Source of the DNA: Rhipicephalus microplus
Taxonomy: Eukaryota; Arthropoda; Arachnida; Ixodida; Ixodidae
DNA: 64,000 bases
NCBI RefSeq assembly: GCF_043290135.1
Contig: NC_134707.1
Span: 136,215,319-136,279,318, forward strand
Direction of reading: 5' to 3'
Shown: piece by piece, positions 37,300-50,402 of the stretch
How positions within the stretch are numbered: the stretch's first letter is position 1
How the letters are laid out: each line of letters begins with the position of its first letter
Made by a program: the position numbers and the translations under genes
Notes under the pieces: generated by a model
Database searches by the model: none
The model's input: only the letters and a program-made list of their open reading frames with translations
What the model was told of the DNA's origin: nothing

Positions 37300-40200
37300 C
37301 TAAAAACTCCACTCTAAAAACTCCACAACTAGAAACTTCATAACTAGAAACTCTACAACTAGAGACTCCACAACTAGAAACTCCACAACTAGACACTCCA
37401 CAACTAGAAACTCCACAACTTGAAACCTCACAACCTTAAGGTCGGCAACTAGAAAATCCACAGCTAGAGATTCCGCAACTAGAAACTTCACAAGTAGAAA
37501 TTCTGCAACTCAGAACTCCACAACTCGAAACTCCACAACTAGAAACTCGACAACTGGAAACTCCACTACTAGACACTCCACAACTAAAACTCTACAACTA
37601 GAAACTCCTAAACTAGAGACTCCACAACTATACAATCTACAACTAGAGACTTCAAACTAGAAACTCAAAAACTAGAAACTTCAAAATTCGGAACTCTACT
37701 AGAAACTACACAACTGGAAACTCCACAACTTGAAACTTCACAACTAGAGACTCTGCAACTATGAAACTCTGCAACTAGAAACTCCGCAACAAGAAATTTC
37801 ATAGCTAGAAACACCACAACTAGACACTCCGCAACTAGAAACTCCACAACTTGAGACGCCGCAACTAGAAACTCCACAACCAGAGACTCTGCAACTAGAA
37901 ACTCCGCAGCTAGAAACTCCACAAATAGAAACTCCGCAACTAGAAACTCCGCAGCTAGAAACTACACAACTAGAGGCTCCACAACTAGAAACTCCACAAC
38001 TAGAAACTACACAACTAGAAACTCCACAACTAGAAACTCCGCAACTAGAGACTCCACAACTAGAAACTCCACAACTAGAAACTCCACAACTACAAACTCC
38101 ACAACTAGGAACTGCACAACTGGAAACTCCACAACTTGAGACTCCGCAACTTGAAACTCCACAACTAGAAACTCCACAACCAGAAACTCCACAACTAGAG
38201 ACTCCAAAACTCGAAACTCCACAACTAGAAACTCCACAACTTGAAACTCCACAACTAGAAACTCCACAACTACAAACTCTACAAATAGAGACTCGGCCAC
38301 AAGAAATTTCATGTCTAGAAAGTCCACAACTAAAAACTCCACAATTGGAAACTCCACAACTAGAAACTCCCCAACTAGAAACTCAACAACTAGAGATTCC
38401 GCAACTAGAAACTCCACAACCAGAGACTCTGCAACTAGAAACTCCGCAGCTAGAAACTCCACAAATAGAACTCCGCAACTAGAAACTCCGCAGCTAGAAA
38501 CTACACAACTAGAGACTCCACAACTAGAAACTCCACAACTAGAAACTCCACAACTAGAAACTCCACAACTAGAAACTCCGCAACTAGAGACTCCACATCT
38601 AGAAACTCCACAACTAGAAACTCCACAACTACAAACTCCACAAAGAGAGACTCGGCAACTAGAAATTCCATATCTAGAAACTCCACAACTAAAAACTTTA
38701 CAACTAGAAACTGCAAAACTAGAGACTTCACAACTAGAAACTCCACAACTAGAAACACCACTACTAGAGACTCCGCAACTCCACAACTAGAAACTCCACA
38801 ACTATAAACTCCACCAATAGAGGCTCGGCAACTAGAAATTCCATATCTAGAAACTACACAACTAAAAACTCCACTAAAAAAACTCCACAACTAGAAACTC
38901 TACAACTAGAGACTCCGAAACTAGAAACTCCACAGCCAGAGACTCTGCAACTGGAAACTCTGCAGATAGAAACTCCACAAATAGAAACTCCGCAATTAGA
39001 AACTCCGCAGCTAGAAACTCCACAACTAGAGACTCCACAACTAGAAACTCCACAACTAAAAACTCCACAACTAGAAACTCCACAACTTGAAACCTCACAA
39101 CCTTACGTTCCGCCACTAGAAAATCCACAGCTAGAGATTCCGCAACTAGAAACTCCACAACTATAAACTCCACCAATAGAGACTCGGCAACTAGAAATTC
39201 CATATCTAGAAACTACACAACTAAAAACTCCACTATAAAAACTCCACAACTAGAAACTCCACAACTAGAAACTGTACAACTAGAGACTCCGAAACTAGAA
39301 ACTCCACAGCCAGAAACTCTGCAACTGGAAACTCTGCAGCTGGAAACTCCACAAATAGAAACTCCGCAATTAGAAACTCCGCAGCTAGAAACTCCACAAC
39401 TAGAGACTCCACAACTAGAAACTCCACAACTAAAAACTCCACAACTAGAAACTCCACAACTTGAAACCTCACAACCTTAAGTTCCGCAACTAGAAAATCC
39501 ACAGCTAGAGATTCCGCAACTACAAACTCCACAAGTAGAAACTCCACAACTCAGAACTCCACAACTCGAAAGTCCTCAACTAGAAACTCCACAACTGGAA
39601 ACTCCACAACTAGACACTTCACAACTAAAAACTCTACAACTAGAAACTCCTAAACTAGAGACTCCACAACTAAAGAATCTACAACTAAATACTTCAAACT
39701 AGAAACTCAACAACTAGAAACTTCAAAATTCAGAACTCTACTAGAAACTACACAACTGGAAACTCCACAACTAGACACTCCACAACTAGAAACTCCACAC
39801 CTAGAGACTCTGCAACTATGAAACTCTGCAACTAGAAACTCCGCAACAAGAAATTTCACAGCTTGAAACACCACAACTAGACACTCCGCAACTAGAAACT
39901 CCACAACTTGAGACGCCGCAACTAGAAACTCCACAACTTGAAACTCCACAACTCAAAACTCCACAACTTGAAACTCCACAACTAGAAACTCCACAACTTG
40001 AGACTCCGCAACTAGAAACTCCTCAACTTGAAACTCCACAACTGGAAACTTCACAACCAGAAACTCTACAACTAGAAACTCTACAACTAGAAACTTCACA
40101 ACCAGAGACTCCGCAACTAGAGACTCCACAACTGGAAACTCCACAACTTGAAACTCCTCAACTAGAAACTGCACAACTGGAAACTCCAACACTGGAGACT

Positions 40201-42370
40201 CCACAACTAGAAACTCCACAACTAGAAACTCCACAACCAGAAACTCCACAACTAGAGACTCCAAAACTCGAAACTCCACAACTAGAAACTCCACAACTTG
40301 AAACTCCACAACTGGAAACTCCACAACTACAAACTCTACAAATAGAGACTCGGCCACAAGAAATTTCAAGTCTAGAAAGTCCACAACTAAAAACTCCACA
40401 ATTGGAAACTCCACAACTAGAAACTCCCCAACTAGAAACTCAACAACTAGAGATTCCGCAACTAAAAACTCCACAACCAGAGACTCTGCAACTAGAAACT
40501 CCGCGGCTAGAAACTCCACAAATAGAAACTCCGCAACTAGAAACTCCGCAGCTAGAAACTACACAACTAGAGACTCCACAACTAGAAACTCCACAACTAG
40601 AAACTCCACAACTAGAAACTCCACAACTAGAAACTCCACACCTAGAAACTCCGCAACTAGAGACTCCACATCTAGAAACTCCACAACTAGAAACTCCACA
40701 ACTACAAACTCCACAAAGCGAGACTCGGCAACTAGAAATTCCATATCTAGAAACTCCACAACTAAAAACTTTACAACTAGAAACTGCAAAACTAGAGACT
40801 TCACAACTAGAAACTCCACAACTATAAACTCCACCAATAGAGACTCGGCAACTAGAAATTCCATATCTAGAAACTACACAACTAAAAACTCCACTAAAAA
40901 ACTCCACAACTAGAAACTCCCCAACTAGAAACTCTACAACTAGAGACTCCGAAACTAGAAACTCCACAGCCAGAGACTCTGCAACTTGAAACTCTGCAGC
41001 TGGAAACTCCACAAATAGAAACTCCGCAATTAGAAACTCCGCAGCTAGAAACTCCACAACTAGAGACTCCACAACTAGAAACTCCACAACTAAAAACTCC
41101 ACAACTAGAAACTCCACAACTTGAAACCTCACAACCTTACGTTCCGCCACTAGAAAATCCACAGCTAGAGATTCCGCAACTAGAAACTCCACAACTACAA
41201 ACTCCAACAGTAGAGACTCAGCAACTAGAAATTCCATATCTAGAAACTCCACAACTAAAAACTCCACTCTAAAAACTCCACAACTAGAAACTTCACAACT
41301 AGAAACTCTACAACTAGAGACTCCGCAACTAGAAACTCCACAACTAGACACTCCACAACTAGAAACTCTACAACTTGAAACCTCACAACCTTAAGTTCGG
41401 CAACCAGAAAATCCACAGCTAGAGATTCCGCAACTAGAAACTTCACAAGTAGAAATTCCGCAACTCAGAACTCCACAACTCGAAACTCCACAACTAGAAA
41501 TTCGACAACTGGAAACTCCACTACTAGACACTCCACAACTAAAACTCTACAACTAGAAACTCCTAAACTATAGACTCCACAACTATACAATCTACAACTA
41601 GAGACTTCAAACTAGAAACTCAACAACTAGAAACTTCAAAATTCGGAACTCTACTAGAAACTACACAACTGGAAACTCCACAACTTGAAACTTCACAACT
41701 AGAGACTCTGCAACTATGAAACTCTGCAACTAAAAACTCCGCAACAAGAAATTTCATAGCTAGAAACACCACAACTAGACACTCCGCAACTAGAAACTCC
41801 ACAACTTGAGACGCCGCAACTAGAAACTCCACAACCAGAGACTCTGCAACTAGAAACTCCGCAGCTAGAAACTCCACAAATAGAAACTCCGCAACTAGAA
41901 ACTCCGCAGCTAGAAACTACACAACTAGAGACTCCACAACTAGAAACTCCACAACTAGAAACTACACAACTAGAAACTCCACAACTAGAAACTCCGCAAC
42001 TAGAGACTCCACAACTAGAAACTCCACAACTAGAAACTCCACAACTACAAACTCCACAACTAGAAACTGCACTACTGGAAACTCCACAACTTGAGACTCC
42101 GCAACTTGAAACTCCACAACTAGAAACTCCACAACCAGAAACTCCACAACTAGAGACTCCAAAACTCGAAACTCCACAACTTGAAACTCCACAACTAGAA
42201 ACTCCACAACTACAAACTCTACAAATAGAGACTCGGCCACAAGAAATTTCATGTCTAGAAAGTCCACAACTAAAAACTCCACAATTGGAAACTCCACAAC
42301 TAGAAACTCCCCAACTAGAAACTCAACAACTAGAGATTCCGCAACTAGAAACTCCACAACCAGAGACTCT
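37300..42370 (+). repeat. Right-family 7.2-7.5 kb higher-order repeat, copy 1
   Basis: Matches 44,507-49,914. The offset grows from 7,207 to 7,327 (a 120 bp, 8-unit addition near 44.6 kb with ctctgcatctggaaac), then 7,357, 7,410, 7,530 and 7,544, so gains of whole or nearly whole unit groups accumulated. It holds right-type modules: ccttacgttccgcc, ccagtagagactcagc, ccactctaaaaactcc, ctataaactccaccaatag. No gene. Confidence 0.8.
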
Positions 42371-43855
42371 GCAACTAGAAACTCTGCAGCTGGAAACTTG
42401 ACAGATAGAAACTCCGCAATTAGAAACTCCGCAGCTAGAAACTCCACAACTAGAGACTCCACAACTAGAAACTCCACAACTAGAAACTCCACAACTAGAA
42501 ACTCCACAACTTGAAACCTCACAACCTTCAGTTCCGCAACTAGAAAATCCACAGCTAGAGATTCCGCAACTAGAAACTCCACAAGTAGAAACTCCACAAC
42601 TCAGAACTCCACAACTCGAAAGTCCTCAACTAGAAACTCCACAACTGGAAACTCCACAACTACACACTTCACAACTAAAAACTCTACAACTAGAAACTCC
42701 TAAACTAGAGACTCCACAACTAAAGAATCTACAACTAAAGACTTCAAACTAGAAACTCAACAACTAGAAACTTCAAAATTCAGAACTCTACTAGAAACTA
42801 CACAACTGGAAACTCCACAACTAGACACTCCACAACTAGAAACTCCACACCTAGAGACTCTGCAACTATGAAACTCTGCAACTAGAAACTCCGCAACAAG
42901 AAATTTCACAGCTTGAAACACCACAACTAGACACTCCGCAACTAGAAACTCCACAACTTGAGACGCCGCAACTAGAACCTCCACAACTTGAAACTCCACA
43001 ACTCAAAACTCCACAACTTGAAACTCCACAACTAGAAACTCCACAACTTGAGACTCCGCAACTAGAAACTCCTCAACTTGAAACTCCACAACTGGAAACT
43101 CCACAACCAGAAACTCTACAACTAGAAACTCTACAACTAGAAACTTCACAACCAGAGACTCCGCAACTAGAGACTCCACAACTGGAAACTCCACAACTTG
43201 AAACTCCTCAACTAGAAACTGCACAACTGGAAACTCCACAACTGGAGACTACGCAACTTGAAACTCCACAACTAGAAACTCCACAACAAGAAACTCCACA
43301 ACTAGAGACTCCAAAACTCGAAACTCCACAACTAGAAACTCCACAACTTGAAACTCCGCAACTAGAAACTCCACAACTACAAACTCTACAAATAGAGACT
43401 CGGCCACAAGAAATTTCATGTCTAGAAAGTCCACATCTAAAAACTCCACAATTGGAAACTCCACAACTAGAAACTCCCCAACTAGAAACTCAACAACTAG
43501 AGATTCCGCAACTAGAAACTCCACAACCAGAGACTCTGCAACTAGAAACTCCGCAGCTAGAAACTCCACAAATTGAAACTCCGCAACTAAAAACTCCGCA
43601 GCTAGAAACTACACAACTAGAGACTCCACAACTAGAAACTCCACAACTAGAAACTCCACAACTAGAAACTCCACAACTAGAAACTCCACACCTAGAAACT
43701 CCGCAACTAGTGACTCCACATCTAGAAACTCCACAACTAGAAACTCCACAACTAGAAACTCCACAAAGAGAGACTCGGCAACTAGAAATTCCATATCTAG
43801 AAACTCCACAACTAAAAACTTTACAACTAGAAACTGCAAAACTAGAGACTTCACA
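42371..43855 (+). repeat. Block repeated from about 39,325-40,805
   Basis: Collinear with 39.33-40.81 kb at an offset of 3,050 bp. At its start (about 42,385-42,410) it carries private variants: gaaacttgacagatag and a ccttcagttccgc form of the acctcacaacc landmark (about 42,525). At its end a truncated unit, cttcacaaagagaactcc (about 43,850), joins it to a duplicated actttacaactag module, so two copies of that module lie about 130 bp apart (43,815 and 43,946). Confidence 0.78.
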
Positions 43856-44506
43856 AAGAGAACTCCACAACTAGAAACTCCACAACTACAAACTCCACAA
43901 AGAGAGACTCGGCAACTAGAAATTCCATATCTAGAAACTCCACAACTAAAAACTTTACAACTAGAAACTGCAAAACTAGAGACTTCACAACTAGAAACTC
44001 CACAACTAGAAACTCCACTACTAGAGACTCCGCAACTCCACAACTAGAAACTCCACAACTAGAAACTCCACAACTATAAACTCCACCAATAGAGACTCGG
44101 CAACTAGAAATTCCATATCTAGAAACTACACAACTAAAAACTCCACTAAAAAACTCCACAACTAGAAACTCCCCAACTAGAAACTCTACAACTAGAGACT
44201 CCGAAACTAGAAACTCCACAGCCAGAGACTCTGCAACTGGAAACTCTGCAGCTGGAAACTCCACAAATAGAAACTCCGCAATTAGAAACTCCGCAGCTAG
44301 AAACTCCACAACTAGAGACTCCACAACTAGAAACTCCACAACTAAAAACTCCACAACTAGAAACTCCACAACTTGAAACCTCACAACCTTACGTTCCGCC
44401 ACTAGAAAATCCACAGCTAGAGATTCCGCAACTAGAAACTCCACAACTACAAACTCCACCAGTAGAGACTCAGCAACTAGAAATTCAATATCTAGAAACT
44501 CCACAA

Positions 44507-47500
44507 CTAAAAACTCCACTCTAAAAACTCCACAATTAGAAACTTCACAACTAGAAACTCTACAACTAGAGACTCCGCAACTAGAAACTCCACAGCCAGA
44601 GACTCTGCATCTGGAAACTCTGCAGCTGGAAACTCCACAAATAGAAACTCCGCAATTAGAAACTCCGCAGCTAGAAACTCCACAACTAGAGACTCCACAA
44701 CTAGAAACTCCACAACTAGACACTCCACAACTAGAAACTCCACAACTTGAAACCTCACAACCTTAAGTTCGGCAACTAGAAAATCCACAGCTAGAGATTC
44801 CGCAACTAGAAACTTCACAAGTAGAAATTCCGCAACTCAGAACTCCAAAACTCGAAACTCCACAACTAGAAACTCGACAACTGGAAACTGCACTACTAGA
44901 CACTCCACAACTAAAACTCTACAACTAGAAACTCCTAAACTAGAGACTCCATAACTATACAATCTACAACTAGAGACTTCAAACTAGAAACTCAACAACT
45001 AGAAACTTCAAAATTCGGAACTCTACTAGAAACTACACAACTGGAAACTCCACAACTTGAAACTTCACAACTAGAGACTCTGCAACTATGAAACTCTGCA
45101 ACTAGAAACTCCGCAACAAGAAATTTCATAGCTAGAAACACCACAACTAGACACTCCGCAACTAGAAACTCCACAACTTGAGACGCCGCAACTAGAAACT
45201 CCACAACCAGAGACTCTGCAACTAGAAACTCCGCAGCTAGAAACTCCACAAATAGAAACTCCGCAACTAGAAACTCCGCAGCTAGAAACTACACAACTAG
45301 AGGCTCCACAACTAGAAACTCCACAACTAGAAACTACACAACTAGAAACTCCACAACTAGAAACTCCGCAACTAGAGACTCCACAACTAGAAACTCCACA
45401 ACTAGAAACTCCACAACTACAAACTCCACAACTAGAAACTGCACAACTGGAAACTTCACAACTTGAGACTCCGCAACTTGAAACTCCACAACTAGAAACT
45501 CCACAACCAGAAACTCCACAACTAGAGACTCCAAAACTCGAAACTCCACAACTAGAAACTCCACAACTTGAAACTCCACAACTAGAAACTCCACAACTAC
45601 AAACTCTACAAATAGAGACTCGGCCACAAGAAATTTCATGTCTAGAAAGTCCACAACTAAAAACTCCACAATTGGAAACTCCACAACTAGAAACTCCCCA
45701 ACTAGAAACTCAACAACTAGAGATTCCGCAACTAGAAACTCCACAACCAGAGACTCTGCAACTAGAAACTCCGCAGCTAGAAACTCCACAAATAGAACTC
45801 CGCAACTAGAAACTCCGCAGCTAGAAACTACACAACTAGAGACTCCACAACTAGAAACTCCACAACTAGAAACTCCACAACTAGAAACTCCACAACTAGA
45901 AACTCCACAACTAGAAACTCCGCAACTAGAGACTCCACATCTAGAAACTCCACAACTAGAAACTCCACAACTACAAACTCCACAAAGAGAGACTCGGCAA
46001 CTAGAAATTCCATATCTAGAAACTCCACAACTAAAAACTTTACAACTAGAAACTGCAAAACTAGAGACTTCACAACTAGAAACTCCACAACTAGAAACAC
46101 CACTACTAGAGACTCCGCAACTCCACAACTAGAAACTCCACAACTATAAACTCCACCAATAGAGGCTCGGCAACTAGAAATTCCATATCTAGAAACTACA
46201 CAACTAAAAACTCCACTAAAAAAAACTCCACAACTAGAAACTCTACAACTAGAGACTCCGAAACTAGAAACTCCACAGCCAGAGACTCTGCAACTGGAAA
46301 CTCTGCAGCTAGAAACTCCACAAATAGAAACTCCGCAATTAGAAACTCCGCAGCTAGAAACTCCACAACTAGAGACTCCACAACTAGAAACTCCACAACT
46401 AAAAACTCCACAACTAGAAACTCCACAACTTGAAACCTCACAACCTTACGTTCCGCCACTAGAAAATCCACAGCTAGAGATTCCGCAACTAGAAACTCCA
46501 CAACTATAAACTCCACCAATAGAGACTCGGCAACTAGAAATTCCATATCTAGAAACTACACAACTAAAAACTCCACTATAAAAACTCCACAACTAGAAAC
46601 TCCACAACTAGAAACTCCACAACTAGAAACTGTACAACTAGAGACTCCGAAACTAGAAACTCCACAGCCAGAAACTCTGCAACTGGAAACTCTGCAGCTG
46701 GAAACTCCACAAATAGAAACTCCGCAATTAGAAACTCCGCAGCTAGAAACTCCACAACTAGAGACTCCACAACTAGAAACTCCACAACTAAAAACTCCAC
46801 AACTAGAAACTCCACAACTTGAAACCTCACAACCTTAAGTTCCGCAACTAGAAAATCCACAGCTAGAGATTCCGCAACTAGAAACTCCACAAGTAGAAAC
46901 TCCACAACTCAGAACTCCACAACTCGAAAGTCCTATACTAGAAACTCCACAACTGGAAACTCCACAACTAGACACTTCACAACTAAAAACTCTACAACTA
47001 GAAACTCCTAAACTAGAGACTCCACAACTAAAGAATCTACAACTAAAGACTTCAAACTAGAAACTCAACAACTAGAAACTTCAAAATTCAGAACTCTACT
47101 AGAAACTACACAACTGGAAACTCCACAACTAGACACTCCACAACTAGAAACTCCACACCTATAGACTCTGCAACTATGAAACTCTGCAACTAGAAACTCC
47201 GCAATAGAAATTTCACAGCTTGAAACACCACAACTAGACACTCCGCAACTAGAAACTCCACAACTTGAGACGCCGCAACAAGAAACTCCACAACTTGAAA
47301 CTCCACAACTCAAAACTCCACAACTTGAAACTCCACAACTAGAAACTCCACAACTTGAGACTCCGCAACTAGAAACTCCTCAACTTGAAACTCCACAACT
47401 GGAAACTTCACAACCAGAAACTCTACAACTAGAAACTCTACAACTAGAAACTTCACAACCAGAGACTCCGCAACTAGAGACTCCACAACTGGAAACTCCA

Positions 47501-49914
47501 CAACTTGAAACTCCTCAACTAGAAACTGCACAACTGGAAACTCCACAACTGGAGACTCCGCAACTTGAAACTCCACAACTAGAAACTCCACAACCAGAAA
47601 CTCCACAACTAGAGACTCCAAAACTCGAAACTCCACAACTAGAAACTCCACAACTTGAAACTCCACAACTAGAAACTCCACAACTACAAACTCTACAAAT
47701 AGAGACTCGGCCACAAGAAATTTCATGTCTAGAAAGTCCACAACTAAAAACTCCACAATTGGAAACTCCACAACTAGAAACTCCCTAACTAGAAACTCAA
47801 CAACTAGAGATTCCGCAACTAGAAACTCCACAACCAGAGACTCTGCAACTAGAAACTCCGCAGCTAGAAACTCCACAAATAGAAACTCCGCAACTAGAAA
47901 CTCCGCAACTAGAAACTACACAACTAGAGACTCCACAACTAGAAACTCCACAACTAGAAACTCCACAACTAGAAACTCCACAACTAGAAACTCCACACCT
48001 AAAAACTCCGCAACTAGAGACTCCACATCTAGAAACTCCACAACTAGAAACTCCACAACTACAAACTCCACAAAGAGAGACTCGGCAACTAGAAATTCCA
48101 TATCTAGAAACTCCACAACTAAAAACTTTACAACTAGAAACTGCAAAACTAGAGACTTCACAACTAGAAACTCCACAACTAGAAACTCCACTACTAGAGA
48201 CTCCGCAACTCCACAACTAGAAACTCCACAACTATAAACTCCACCAATAGAGACTCGGCAACTAGAAATTCCATATCTAGAAACTACACAACTAAAAACT
48301 CCACTAAAAAACTCCACAACTAGAAACTCCCCAACTAGAAACTCTACAACTAGAGACTCCGAAACTAGAAACTCCACAGCCAGAGACTCTGCAACTGGAA
48401 ACTCTGCAGCTGGAAACTCCACAAATAGAAACTCCGCAATTAGAAACTCCGCAGCTAAAAACTCCACAACTAGAGACTCCACAACTAGAAACTCCACAAC
48501 TAAAAACTCCACAACTAGAAACTCCACAACTTGAAACCTCACAACCTTACGTTCCGCCACTAGAAAATCCACAGCTAGAGATTCCGCAACTAGAAACTCC
48601 ACAACTACAAACTCCACCAGTAGATACTCAGCAACTAGAAATTCCATATCTAGAAACTCCACAACTAAAAACTCCACTCTAAAAACTCCACAACTAGAAA
48701 CTTCACAACTAGAAACTCTACAACTAGAGACTCCGCAACTAGAAACTCCACAGCCAGAGACTCTGCATCTGGAAACTCTGCAGCTGGAAACTCCACAAAT
48801 AGAAACTCCGCAATTAGAAACTCCGCAGCTAGAAACTCCACAACTAGAGACTCCACAACTAGAAACTCGACAACTAGACACTCCACAACTAGAAACTCCA
48901 CAACTTGAAACCTCACAACCTTAAGTTCGGCAACTAGAAAATCCACAGCTAGAGATTCCGCAACTAGAAACTTCACAAGTAGAAATTCCGCAACTCAGAA
49001 CTCCACAACTCGAAACTCCACAACTAGAAACTTGACAACTGGAAACTCCACTACTAGACACTCCACAACTAAAACTCTACAACTAGAAACTCCTAAACTA
49101 GAGACTCCACAACTATACAATCTACAACTAGAGACTTCAAACTAGAAACCCAACAACTAGAAACTTAAAAATTCGGAACTCTACTAGAAACTACACAACT
49201 GGAAACTCCACAACTTGAAACTTCACAACTAGAGACTCTGCAACTATGAAACTCTGCAACTAGAAACTCCGCAACAAGAAATTTCATAGCTAGAAACACC
49301 ACAACTAGACACTCCGCAACTAGAAACTCCACAACATGAGACGCCGCAACTAGAAACTCCACAACCAGAGACTCTGCAACTAGAAACTCCGCAGCTAGAA
49401 ACTCCACAAATAGAAACTCCGCAACTAGAAACTCCGCAGCTAGAAACTACACAACTAGAGACTCCACAACTAGAAACTCCACAACTAGAAACTACACAAC
49501 TAGAAACTCCACAACTAGAAACTCCGCAACTAGAGACTCCACAACTAGAAACTCCACAACTAGAAACTCCACAACTACAAACTCCACAACTAGAAACTGC
49601 ACTACTGGAAACTCCACAACTTGAGACTCCGCAACTTGAAACTCCAACCTAGAAACTCCACAACCAGAAACTCCACAACTAGAGACTCCAAAACTCGAAA
49701 CTCCACAACTAGAAACTCCACAACTTGAAACTCCACAACTAGAAACTCCACAACTACAAACTCTACAAATAGAGACTCGGCCACAAGAAATTTCATGTCT
49801 AGAAAGTCCACAACTAAAAACTCCACAATTGGAAACTCCACAACTAGAAACTCCCCAACTAGAAACTCAACAACTAGAGATTCTTCCGCAACTAGAAACT
49901 CCACAACCAGAGAC
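44507..49914 (+). repeat. Right-family 7.2-7.5 kb higher-order repeat, copy 2
   Basis: Second copy of 37.3-42.37 kb. Its first part, 44,507-46,130, also recurs at about 48,665-50,290 (offset 4,157-4,158), so the sub-blocks are shared in more than one combination. Near 49,880 three bases are inserted (gagattcttccgcaac), and near 49,167 the ttcaaaattc landmark has become cttaaaaattc. Confidence 0.8.
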
Positions 49915-50290
49915 TCTGCAACTAGAAACTCCGCAGCTAGAAACTCCACAAATAGAACTCCGCAACTAGAAACTCCGCAGCTAGAAACTACACAACTAGA
50001 GACTCCACAACTAGAAACTCCACAACTAGAAACTCCACAACTAGAAACTCCACAACTAGAAACTCCGCAACTAGAGACTCCACATCTAGAGACTCCACAT
50101 CTAGAAACTCCACAACTAGAAACTCCACAACTACAAACTCCACAAAGAGAGACTCGGCAACTAGAAATTCCATATCTAGAAACTCCACAACTAAAAACTT
50201 TACAACTAGAAACTGCAAAACTAGAGACTTCACAACTAGAAACTCCACAACTAGAAACTCCACTACTAGAGACTCCGCAACTCCACAACT
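48665..50290 (+). repeat. Block repeated from 44,507-46,130
   Basis: Offset 4,157-4,158 bp. It contains an acctcacaacctta module with ctctgcatctggaaac, a ttcaaaattc-type module, a catgtctag landmark (49,794) and an actttacaactag module. A private 15 bp doubling, cacatctagagactc followed by cacatctagaaactc, lies near 50,090. Confidence 0.78.
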
Positions 50291-50402
50291 AGAAACTCCA
50301 CAACTATAAACTCCACCAATAGAGACTCGGCAACTAGAAATTCCATATCTAGAAACTACACAACTAAAAACTCCACTAAAAAACTCCACAACTAGAAACT
50401 CC

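Larger units (their letters stand above)
34106..42370 (+). repeat. 8.3 kb segment, first copy of a dispersed duplication
   Basis: This segment recurs at 50,403-58,456. The offset is 16,297 bp up to about 35,600, 16,102 after 195 bp (13 units) missing from the second copy, 16,101 after one A lost near 36,036, then 16,086, 16,071 and finally 16,086 through single 15 bp unit losses and one gain. Module order is unchanged. It spans the change from left-type modules (ccttaagttccgc, attcatgtctag) to right-type modules (ccttacgttccgcc, aatttcatgtctag). Confidence 0.85.
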